Assembly (NCBI GenBank): GCA_023136395.1
Contig: JAGLRI010000092.1
Location: forward strand, 1-5,498
Length of the DNA: 5,498 bases
Reading direction: 5' to 3'
From: Candidatus Bathyarchaeota archaeon
GTDB lineage: Archaea > Thermoproteota > Bathyarchaeia > Bathyarchaeales > Bathyarchaeaceae
Positions 1 to 5,498 of the stretch are shown in pieces. Under the pieces are notes generated by a model. It saw only the letters and a program-made list of their open reading frames with translations, was not told the DNA's origin and did not search any database. Both the position numbers and the translations under genes were made by a program. Within the stretch, counting starts at the first letter, position 1, and every line of letters starts with the position of its first letter.

Positions 1-390
1 GTATTTTCCTGCCCATCCCCAACCAGATACTGGTGGTTTAAGGTTTGGGGGTGGCGGGTTAGGCATTCCATACCTGAAGTGTTCACCTGTAGCTTTCCGT
101 TTCCACCGCACACTCTGCATGAGTGGCCACCTCATTTTGATGGCTCCTTTATCAGCTAGGGGACACATACCCACACAACAGCCACATTGGCAGCCACCGC
201 ATTCATCCGGATACAGCAAGATTGGAGGCTTACCCTTCTCTGGATTTGGGAAAAGCACATCCATAATACATGCTACTATGCATAACGGTTCAGGTAAACC
301 TATGCATCCATCGCAAACCTCAGGATCAAACACAATGAGTGTGTTCGGGGTAACTTGATTAGGAACCATGTACACTTTCTCTTCACTCAT
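1..390 (-). CDS. AprB-like ferredoxin with two [4Fe-4S] clusters, 3' end cut by the window edge
   Basis: The frame opens with ATG at 390 and runs 130 codons to position 1 without a stop, so the C-terminus is missing; AprB proteins have about 150 residues, so little is probably lost. Visible ligands are C26-x2-C29-x7-C37-x3-C41, the spacing of the first AprB cluster, and C64-x2-C67-x4-C72-x3-C76-Pro for the second, with additional C69 and C71. Residues 92-108 (QSVRWKRKATGEHFRYG) resemble the AprB stretch that follows the clusters, and then comes a proline-rich tail (PNPPPPNLKPP, 110-120). No signal peptide or membrane segment is seen, so it is probably cytoplasmic. The start lies 5 bp after the flavoprotein stop, and its GAGGTGA ribosome binding site (396-402) overlaps that stop, indicating translational coupling. 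The inferred role is to pass electrons to or from the flavoprotein. The AprB relationship is fairly sure; participation in APS reduction is doubtful. Confidence 0.85.
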   Translation of the reverse strand, partial: MSEEKVYMVPNQVTPNTLIVFDPEVCDGCIGLPEPLCIVACIMDVLFPNPEKGKPPILLYPDECGGCQCGCCVGMCPLADKGAIKMRWPLMQSVRWKRKATGEHFRYGMPNPPPPNLKPPVSGWGWAGKY

Positions 391-395
391 CTCAT

Positions 396-2387
396 TCACC
401 TCGGTTTATGAAGTTCATAATTCTCCTTTAAAGTAGAAGCATTAGGAGACTGAAGATAATAGTTACGGGTTAATTCATGAAACTTAATTTCTCCATTTTC
501 CAGTCTCGTAGCGATTAGCTTATTCCAGTCGGGTGGATCCACTTCAGGATAATCTGTTCGATAGAGGTTTAACCATTTGCTGCTCGCTTTCCGAGCTAAG
601 GATGCATGCATGATCATCTCTCCGACTGTGAGGATGCTGAAGCATTCGAGGACACGCATCAGCTCGTGTGGGTTTCTTGCATAGACCGTTGTAGCTTCTC
701 CTTCTCTGATCTCCTTGAGCCAGGTTAATCCTATCTTAAGGAGTTCTTCACTCTTCTTCTCCCCACACCATTCTTGCATGACCCTGCATATTCCGGCATT
801 AAGCTCCTTCCACTCCATTCCCTCCTTACGTTTTATTGGAGCGTAGACACGCATCTTCTCTTTCTCCACTTGACCACGATCTATCATTGACTCACCCGCC
901 TTTAACGCGTAGTCTGCTGCTTTTGCACCAGCCCACCTACCCGTCGTAGCAGCATTGCCGTGATTCTCTGAGCCATATATCTGTTGACCCGCTGCGTATA
1001 GACCCGGTAGGTTCGTCTTTAAATCCCAATCAACCACAACACCCCCGCTGCAAAACCCTACCGTTAGCCAATTAGTGACCCGACTTGTCATCCCTTGATA
1101 GCTTTGAAGCATATCTTTTTCGGGGTCAAATCCCGCTTGAGTCAAGTTACGATACACTATCCAGCTTTTCCCTTCTTGACCTACCATGAGACCAAATATA
1201 GCCCGTCGCTCATGTTCTGACATACCCGGTAGGTCAGCATACAACGGCAAGGTAATATCCCCCTTTTCTATGAGATCATCAAATCTCATACCACTCTCTC
1301 TACCACCGAAGACATCCCTTGAGTATATGGGTTTTGGCGATTTGAATTTGTAAGGGTTGTCCCCACTTAACCCTCCCCCCTGTACTGTGAATTCTTGTCC
1401 TGGGGCTGGCCTGTATCGCTGTGACACCGTGGTGAGAACGTTCCCATCCCGGTCTACCCATGGAATTTCTTTTCCTTTAGCATCGACCATCGTACATGCA
1501 TACCAAGTACCTCCCGAGTTACCGGTACCTTTATCTGGGTAGCCAAAAGGACCTCTTGTTCTTGAGGTATATGAAGATTTTTCCATTAATGTAAACTCCG
1601 CCCCAGCGTTCCACGCCATAGCGTGCCCGTCACCAACACACACATTAGGATTAAATGCATACAGTCCCGTATACTCTGTTGAGAAATGCCACATTCGTTC
1701 AGGTCGACTCATACATAGTATGGTGGCTTTTCCTTTGAAAGTGTAGAATTCTCCGGTTCGCACATTCACTCCTGTAGCTCCTACAACCCTAGCTCCCTGT
1801 TTACCTCCCTCCGTTAGTAGGCTGGTAACCATAATCCTGTCCAAGATGTTTACACGTAACCTTTTACACTCGCTGAACAGGGCAGGCTTGAAGGTTGTTC
1901 CCCAAACGCGGATACTATACTTGTTTTCATAATCGTAGGCAAATAGGAATTTAGTGTTTTCGTCTCTGAACTCTGCGCCCTTAAATTCGTCTTCGGAGTC
2001 TCGTACCTTCGCACCCATCTTCTCCAGCTCAAGGAGGGTATCGTAACTGTCTCTACACTCGATGTAATGATGAATCCCACAATCCCAACCGCTATGACTA
2101 GCGATAATTCCTTGGGTTAGCTCCTCTGCAGTGACTTTGCAAGCGGGGTTCCCAGTTGTACACTGCCAGTGATCACACCCCATTCCTCCAGCACCACTCT
2201 TTATTGTGGAGCTTTTTTCAACCATGACAACTTTCGCGCCTCTCTTTGCAGCGCTTATGGCAGCCCAGCAACCAGCTATTCCACCACCAAGAATTAGAAC
2301 GTCTGCGCTAACTTCGTTCTCCTTATCGTACCGTATTGGATAAGGCCACTCATACTTAGAAACTAAAAAATCCTTTTCATACGACAA
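396..2387 (-). CDS. AprA-like FAD flavoprotein (fumarate reductase/APS reductase alpha-subunit family)
   Basis: This 663-residue protein has the length of AprA (about 660). An N-terminal dinucleotide fold GGGIAGCWAA (34-43) binds FAD. GDGHAMAWNAGAEF (252-265) and LPGLYAAGQ (459-467) are typical of the fumarate reductase/AprA flavoprotein family. The C-terminal part, with ARNPHEL (570-576) and a closing KFHELTRNYY (635-644), follows AprA rather than fumarate reductase. Hand alignment to AprA keeps the substrate Arg (R276) but puts Gln75 where AprA has Asn and Cys446 where it has His, so true APS reductase activity is unlikely. Cysteines cluster at 71, 76, 83, 103 and 111. No signal peptide or membrane segment is seen. 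The start is TTG, supported by GAGAGGT six bases upstream; no in-frame ATG precedes the FAD motif. The gene is first in an operon with the ferredoxin-like gene. The substrate is unknown. Confidence 0.85.
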   Translation of the reverse strand: MSYEKDFLVSKYEWPYPIRYDKENEVSADVLILGGGIAGCWAAISAAKRGAKVVMVEKSSTIKSGAGGMGCDHWQCTTGNPACKVTAEELTQGIIASHSGWDCGIHHYIECRDSYDTLLELEKMGAKVRDSEDEFKGAEFRDENTKFLFAYDYENKYSIRVWGTTFKPALFSECKRLRVNILDRIMVTSLLTEGGKQGARVVGATGVNVRTGEFYTFKGKATILCMSRPERMWHFSTEYTGLYAFNPNVCVGDGHAMAWNAGAEFTLMEKSSYTSRTRGPFGYPDKGTGNSGGTWYACTMVDAKGKEIPWVDRDGNVLTTVSQRYRPAPGQEFTVQGGGLSGDNPYKFKSPKPIYSRDVFGGRESGMRFDDLIEKGDITLPLYADLPGMSEHERRAIFGLMVGQEGKSWIVYRNLTQAGFDPEKDMLQSYQGMTSRVTNWLTVGFCSGGVVVDWDLKTNLPGLYAAGQQIYGSENHGNAATTGRWAGAKAADYALKAGESMIDRGQVEKEKMRVYAPIKRKEGMEWKELNAGICRVMQEWCGEKKSEELLKIGLTWLKEIREGEATTVYARNPHELMRVLECFSILTVGEMIMHASLARKASSKWLNLYRTDYPEVDPPDWNKLIATRLENGEIKFHELTRNYYLQSPNASTLKENYELHKPR

Positions 2388-2393
2388 ATAAAT

Positions 2394-2400
2394 ACCTCTC
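2394..2400 (-). promoter_or_regulatory. Ribosome binding site fixing the TTG start of the AprA-like gene
   Basis: On the minus strand GAGAGGT lies six bases before TTG at 2387. This spacing supports TTG as the initiation codon. The only nearby ATG (2380-2378) is out of frame with the flavoprotein. Confidence 0.7.
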
Positions 2401-2456
2401 TTAAAGAAGACCTATGCAACATTACACTTATTTGAGTTTTGACTTTTCAACCAATC

Positions 2457-2505
2457 TTTTACCCCATCAGGGGGTCACCACCTTGGTTTATGCAGGGGTT
2501 TAAAA
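2457..2505. repeat. Inverted repeat with two mutually exclusive hairpins in the flavoprotein leader region
   Basis: ACCCC (2461-2465) can pair with GGGGT (2471-2475) across a five-base loop. Alternatively TTTTACCCC (2457-2465) can pair with GGGGTTTAAAA (2495-2505), with a two-T bulge and a longer loop. Both options use the same CCCC. The repeat lies 70-118 bases upstream of the flavoprotein start. It could be a regulator-binding dyad, an RNA switch in the leader if transcription starts upstream of it, or chance. The TTTTAAA part could instead be a minus-strand TATA box. Confidence 0.4.
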
Positions 2506-2627
2506 TCAAATTTTCTTGCAAACTACATCTAGCGTCCACTCATAGAGGAAGAATAAACTTCTTTTAAACTCATATTTCGCCTTTTTCCACCGTTAAATGA
2601 CACCAACTAATACTGTCAATTTTTATA

Positions 2628-2685
2628 ATTGGCTAGTACGCAGATTTGGTATTTGATCATAAATTAGAATTAGCCCCCCGCCAAT
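2628..2685. repeat. Short inverted repeat ATTGGC / GCCAAT
   Basis: ATTGGC at 2628-2633 is matched by its reverse complement GCCAAT at 2680-2685, 46 bases apart. GGCTA (2631-2635) also matches TAGCC (2671-2675), and AATAA/TTATT (2683-2698) forms a further small dyad. The arms are short and may be chance, but their concentration between divergent genes fits an operator region. Confidence 0.25.
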
Positions 2686-2748
2686 AATCCTGCTTATTAT
2701 CAAAAACCTTCATATCAACTATCCTGCTACCCATTTAAGTATCGCAAA

Positions 2749-2757
2749 TTATATTTT
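2749..2757 (+). promoter_or_regulatory. Candidate TATA box for mobA
   Basis: TTATATTTT lies about 60 bases before the mobA ATG. If it is an archaeal TATA box, transcription would start near 2780, giving a leader of about 30 bases that contains the ribosome binding site AAGGT (2801-2805). In such AT-rich DNA this is only a candidate; TTTATAAT at 2622-2629 is an alternative. Confidence 0.25.
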
Positions 2758-2812
2758 GAATTGTAGAACGAGAAAGTGTCAAGATCTTGGTTAGGTCGGT
2801 AAGGTAGCCATC

Positions 2813-3427
2813 ATGTGGGGAACGATTATTTTGGCGGGTGGTATGAGCAAAAGGATGAAAGAGGACAAGGTGCTAATGAAATTAGGAGATAAACCCCTAC
2901 TATTACATATTATAGAAAAGGTCTTGGGGTTAACTCGTGAAACCATAGTAGTCGTTGGAAAGAATGACGATTTGAAAAATTACTCCTCTCTGCTTCCGTT
3001 AACTGTCACCCTGCTGAGGGATGATGTAGAGGGTATCGGTCCTTTAGCTGGTATGTTAACTGGGATGCGATCCATGAAGTCTAAATACGCATTAGTTTTG
3101 CCTTGTGACTCTCCTTTTGTTAATAGGGAAGTGCTAAAATACCTTTTAAACAAAACTCAAGGAGCAGATGCAGCTATCCCTCAATGGCCAAACGGGCAAA
3201 TTGAGCCTCTACACGCCGTATACAAAGTTTCGTCAGCCATCCCGGCTTTAGAAACTACGTTAAGAAGAGGGGAGCTATTCATTATCGACATGATCAAACG
3301 ATTAGATGAAGTACTTTATGTAAGTACTGAAAAGATTAGGGAATTGGATCAAGAATTAATTACGTTTTTTAACATAAATTTTCTAGAGGATTTCAAAACG
3401 GCTGAAAGGTTATTATCGATGATGTGA
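2813..3427 (+). CDS. mobA: Molybdenum cofactor guanylyltransferase MobA
   Basis: MobA transfers a nucleotide, usually GMP from GTP, to the molybdenum or tungsten molybdopterin cofactor in the cytoplasm. The 204-residue product has the full set of family motifs. These are the nucleotide-binding loop LAGGMSKRM with the conserved DK (7-19), GDKPLLLH (25-32), the guanine-recognition segment DDVEGIGPLAGMLTG (70-84), metal-binding PCDSPF (97-102), PLHAVY (132-137), and the C-terminal FNINFLEDF (186-194). Its length is normal for the family, about 190-205. The ATG start has AAGGT seven bases upstream. The LAGG rather than LAAG loop and the EGxGPLxG motif favour MobA over the cytidylyltransferase MocA, although the nucleotide used in archaea may vary. 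It is convergent with mobB, with only 6 bp between stop codons, so the gene order is unlike a simple mobAB operon. Confidence 0.93.
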   Translation: MWGTIILAGGMSKRMKEDKVLMKLGDKPLLLHIIEKVLGLTRETIVVVGKNDDLKNYSSLLPLTVTLLRDDVEGIGPLAGMLTGMRSMKSKYALVLPCDSPFVNREVLKYLLNKTQGADAAIPQWPNGQIEPLHAVYKVSSAIPALETTLRRGELFIIDMIKRLDEVLYVSTEKIRELDQELITFFNINFLEDFKTAERLLSMM

Positions 3428-3433
3428 ATCATC

Positions 3434-3970
3434 CTATAAAATGCCTTTAACTAACTTGAGAATTTCTTCTCCATCACTATCGATATCGATGAGAGGGATT
3501 TCTATTCCGAGAGCAGCGGTTTTTTGTTTGGTGATTAAGCCTGCGATTGCAAGTATCGGATCCTCTGTGTCTGTAAGTTTTTGTCTTAAATCTTCTTCAT
3601 CGTTGGTAGTGATGATTTTAAAAATGTCCTGTCTCTTGGCGATTAAAGAGTGAAATCCCTCGATTATTAATAGATCTAATTCTTCATCTTTTACCAAGTT
3701 TATTATTCTTTCCATTTCATATTTGGAAGAAGAATCCCTCTTTTTAATTATGGCAATTTCATTCGGTGCAGCGCATACCACTATCTTAGCGCCTGCTTGT
3801 GAATGTTTCCAGGTGTCTTTCCCTTTTACATCAATAGTGAATCCAGGATGATGCACATGTTTGATTGTTCCTATTCTCAAACCTTCCTTTGAAAGATGGA
3901 AAATTAAATATTCAATTAAAGTTGTTTTTCCCGATCCAGAGGCTCCTATGACTGCTATTATTGGGAGCAA
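3434..3970 (-). CDS. mobB: Molybdopterin-guanine dinucleotide biosynthesis GTPase MobB
   Basis: MobB is a P-loop GTP-binding protein that assists MobA in the last step of molybdopterin dinucleotide formation; it is helpful rather than essential in studied bacteria. The 178-residue product shows Walker A GASGSGKTT (9-17), the family signature GTIKHVHHPGF (34-44), GKDTWKHSQAGA (50-61), and a Walker B-like strand DLLIIEGF (99-106). Length is normal for a stand-alone MobB. The start is TTG at 3970. It is forced, because the preceding in-frame codon is TAA and the P-loop begins only eight residues later. The upstream ribosome binding site is weak (GTGAT, 3976-3980), so expression may depend on coupling to moeA, whose stop is 11 bp upstream. 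No terminator hairpin is evident after it; its 3' end meets that of mobA. Confidence 0.95.
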   Translation of the reverse strand: MLPIIAVIGASGSGKTTLIEYLIFHLSKEGLRIGTIKHVHHPGFTIDVKGKDTWKHSQAGAKIVVCAAPNEIAIIKKRDSSSKYEMERIINLVKDEELDLLIIEGFHSLIAKRQDIFKIITTNDEEDLRQKLTDTEDPILAIAGLITKQKTAALGIEIPLIDIDSDGEEILKLVKGIL

Positions 3971-3981
3971 TTAAATCACGT

Positions 3982-5247
3982 CTAAGATGTTAAATGAGTT
4001 AATTCATAACTATTGTATAAAACGACATCCACGACGCTTCCCTTTTTAATTCCCTTTCCCCTTGGAGTTATCGTATAGCCATTTGAGTTCATGAGGGTGG
4101 TTAAGCGACTAGAACCTCCAGAGACAGGTTTAGCTACATACTCGCCATTAACATTAATTAAACGAACCCGCAGAAAATTTGCAGTTGGTTTCGCCTTTAC
4201 ATTTTTTTCCATCCTAGCTTTAACGACGGTGATAAGATTCTCTGTGTTCAATCCACTATACTGAGCAATTAGAGGAATTATGAATAAGTAAAATCCAGCG
4301 TAGGTTGAAACGATGTGCCCAGGCAACATGACGATGGGCTTTCCCTCAACAACTCCAGCTCCTACTACTTTGCCTGGACTAAGCTTGAGCCCATGGAATA
4401 TTAAGCCCGGTTTTCCTAAAGCCTTAATGGCATCTGGCACCAAGTCCTTAGGACCAATGGAACATCCTGCAATAGTAGCAACTACATCTGTTTTCTTTAA
4501 AGCCATAGAAATCGTTTCCTTAATTTTATCTAAGTCGTCTGGAACTATACCAATCAATTGTGGAGTTCCACCGTATTCAGTAACCAAACAAGAAATGATT
4601 AACGCATAGTTGTTAACTATTTTAAGAGGGTTTTTCTTACTTAATGAAACCAACTCATCTCCAACAGATATTATCCCAACCTTAGGCTTCTTGAAAACCG
4701 TTACAGACCTCCTCCCCATTCCAGCTAACAAACCGACATCCTGAGGCCTCAGAAAATGGCCCGACTTGAAAATTAAACCTCCCTTTTTTACATCTTCTCC
4801 AGCTTGAGCAATATTTTCATTAGTTTGTATAGGCGAAAGTATTTCTATTTCTTCTCGAAGCAGCCGTGTATTTTCAACCTTGACAACAGCATCCGCGCCC
4901 CTAGGTATTGAAGCTCCAGTAGCAGTGAAAACCGCTTGACCAGAAAGTATTTCCTGAGGAACATCACCTGGAAACAATTTACTAACAACTCTTAAGACAA
5001 CAGTTTTTTTTAGTGAAGCTTCCTTTGTATCTGCAGACATAACCGCATAGCCATCAAAAACCGTGCGATTTTCCTCAGGAATGTTCACTTCAGATACAAA
5101 ATCTACTGCGAGTACCCTACCTACCGCTTCCTCTAACGCAACCTCCTCATGACCCAGCGGTGTAATACTTGTGGCATCTAAAAACTGCTTCAGTGCCTTT
5201 TCACAAGTTGTTAATTTAAATATTCTTTTTTGATCCTCTCTCTTCAT
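3982..5247 (-). CDS. moeA: Molybdopterin molybdenumtransferase MoeA, divergent archaeal-type variant
   Basis: MoeA inserts molybdate or tungstate into adenylylated molybdopterin. The 421-residue protein has the complete architecture. The N-terminal domain has RTVFDGYAV (61-69, conserved Asp65), TGASIPRGADAVV (110-122) and GEDVKKG (150-156). The MoCF/molybdopterin-binding domain has SVGDELV (194-200), PDDLDKI (236-242) and LKLSPGK (287-293). Domain IV carries the VSGGSSRLTTL region (375-385) and ends near 411. Likely catalytic Asp65, Glu198, Asp237 or Asp238, Asp268 and Lys288/293 are retained. Three motifs differ from the usual form: NNY (212-214) replaces DSN, AGCSIG (260-265) replaces GGxSxG, and LPGHIVS (308-314) replaces LPGNPVS. 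The ATG start has AGAGGA seven bases upstream. It is the first gene of a moeA-mobB operon. It may be one of two MoeA paralogues, possibly specialised for tungsten, but the sequence alone cannot decide. Confidence 0.93.
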   Translation of the reverse strand: MKREDQKRIFKLTTCEKALKQFLDATSITPLGHEEVALEEAVGRVLAVDFVSEVNIPEENRTVFDGYAVMSADTKEASLKKTVVLRVVSKLFPGDVPQEILSGQAVFTATGASIPRGADAVVKVENTRLLREEIEILSPIQTNENIAQAGEDVKKGGLIFKSGHFLRPQDVGLLAGMGRRSVTVFKKPKVGIISVGDELVSLSKKNPLKIVNNYALIISCLVTEYGGTPQLIGIVPDDLDKIKETISMALKKTDVVATIAGCSIGPKDLVPDAIKALGKPGLIFHGLKLSPGKVVGAGVVEGKPIVMLPGHIVSTYAGFYLFIIPLIAQYSGLNTENLITVVKARMEKNVKAKPTANFLRVRLINVNGEYVAKPVSGGSSRLTTLMNSNGYTITPRGKGIKKGSVVDVVLYNSYELTHLTS

Positions 5248-5290
5248 AAAACAATCCTCTATACTCTTCTAGTGATTGTGATAGGAAGGG

Positions 5291-5299
5291 TTTATAATA
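5291..5299. promoter_or_regulatory. Candidate TATA box in the moeA / recombinase divergent spacer
   Basis: TTTATAATA on the plus strand reads TATTATAAA on the minus strand, within an 83-bp spacer. For moeA it lies about 45 bases before the ATG, so a start site near 5270 would leave a short leader with the AGAGGA site (5255-5260). In the plus direction it would place a start close to 5322, just before the TTG at 5331. TTTTAATATTTT (5309-5320) is a second candidate. Confidence 0.35.
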
Positions 5300-5330
5300 A
5301 TCCACTTCTTTTAATATTTTTCGAGAGAAG

Positions 5331-5498
5331 TTGAAGTTAGAAACGTTCATTGAGGTTGAGAAAGCACTTCGTGGCTTAAGCGAAAAGTCGAGGAAGCTTA
5401 ATTTTTCTAGTCTCAAATCATATGTAAAGTTCACTGCACTCGACCCCAAGCAACTGATTGAGGAGGCTAAAACTGACAAGATTAAACCTAACTCTAGC
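5331..5498 (+). CDS. N-terminal fragment, probably of a tyrosine recombinase/integrase, cut by the window edge
   Basis: From TTG at 5331 an open frame of 56 codons runs to the window end. It is rich in Lys, Glu and Leu. The stretch ALRGLSEKSRKLNFSSLK (12-29) followed by YVKFTALDPKQLIEEAK (31-47) resembles the helical SAM-like core-binding domain at the N-terminus of archaeal XerC/D-type recombinases. The catalytic domain with the Arg-His-Arg-Tyr residues would lie beyond the edge, so function cannot be confirmed. The frame is open back to a TAA at 5298-5300 with no ATG. TTG is therefore the likely start, with GAGAG only three bases before it, or the gene has lost its true beginning and is a remnant. 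It is divergent from moeA. No attachment site or tRNA is visible nearby. Confidence 0.45.
   Translation, partial: MKLETFIEVEKALRGLSEKSRKLNFSSLKSYVKFTALDPKQLIEEAKTDKIKPNSS

Larger units (their letters stand above)
2388..2812. other. 425-bp divergent intergenic region
   Basis: This spacer separates the minus-strand flavoprotein operon from plus-strand mobA and should hold both promoters. It is AT-rich with short GC tracts. I see inverted repeats at 2457-2505 and 2628-2685, an AT-rich dyad CAATT/AATTG at 2617-2631, and a TGATCA palindrome at 2654-2659. No tRNA, no known riboswitch consensus and no convincing protein gene is visible. A 19-codon frame at 2597-2656 lacks a ribosome binding site. 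Candidate TATA boxes exist on both strands, but none can be fixed without transcript data. Confidence 0.6.

Noticed and set aside
119..358. 79-codon plus-strand open frame
   Set aside because: It is antisense to the AprB-like gene, whose cysteine motifs are clear; the plus-strand product has no recognisable motif.
1357..1542. 61-codon plus-strand open frame
   Set aside because: It lies antisense within the flavoprotein gene, with a low-complexity Pro/Ser-rich product and no ribosome binding site seen.
1850..2080. 76-codon minus-strand open frame
   Set aside because: It is in a different frame inside the flavoprotein gene, whose own frame is continuous and well supported.
396..2387. Calling the flavoprotein a genuine APS reductase (aprA)
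   Set aside because: Two of three substrate-site residues appear changed, the gene order differs, and no sat or qmo gene is visible.
2597..2656. 19-codon frame in the divergent spacer
   Set aside because: It directly follows an in-frame TAA, has no ribosome binding site and is too short to judge.
2388..2812. tRNA or molybdenum-cofactor riboswitch in the long spacer
   Set aside because: No T-arm or acceptor pattern is seen, and no consensus I could recognise for the Moco RNA motif.
3441..3653. 70-codon plus-strand open frame
   Set aside because: It is antisense to mobB and has no motif.
4313..4609. 98-codon plus-strand open frame
   Set aside because: It is antisense to the molybdopterin-binding domain of moeA and is a shadow of conserved codons.
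5216..5479. 87-codon minus-strand open frame overlapping the moeA start
   Set aside because: It overlaps the moeA start and its ribosome binding site in another frame and is antisense to the more protein-like recombinase frame.

Overview
The window suggests a prokaryote, most likely an archaeon, though this is an inference. The grounds are moderately AT-rich DNA, frequent TTG starts, purine-rich GAGG-type ribosome binding sites, a MoeA with archaeal-looking motif variants and TATA-like boxes in the intergenic regions. No rRNA or tRNA marker is present, so no lineage can be named.

Layout. Positions 1-2387, minus strand, hold a two-gene operon: a 663-residue FAD flavoprotein related to the alpha subunit of adenylylsulfate (APS) reductase (AprA-like), followed after 5 bp by a two-[4Fe-4S] ferredoxin-like protein related to AprB, which runs off the left edge. 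A 425-bp spacer (2388-2812) with inverted repeats separates this operon from a molybdenum/tungsten cofactor block. That block holds mobA on the plus strand (2813-3427). Facing it with only 6 bp between stop codons are mobB (3434-3970) and moeA (3982-5247), a minus-strand operon transcribed moeA then mobB. At the right edge, divergent from moeA, an open frame (5331-5498) looks like the N-terminal helical domain of a tyrosine recombinase.

How the genes may work together. MoeA inserts Mo or W into molybdopterin, MobA adds the nucleotide, and MobB is the GTP-binding partner of MobA. The AprA/AprB-like pair is an electron-transfer flavin/iron-sulfur module. By hand alignment it lacks two of three AMP/APS-site residues of true APS reductase, so it probably works on another substrate or acts as an electron-transfer module. 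Its position beside Mo/W cofactor genes hints at a Mo- or W-enzyme partner, but none is visible here.

The main points of interest are the altered active site and extra cysteines of the AprA-like protein, the cysteine-dense second cluster of its ferredoxin partner, the A-then-B gene order, and the non-canonical MoeA motifs.
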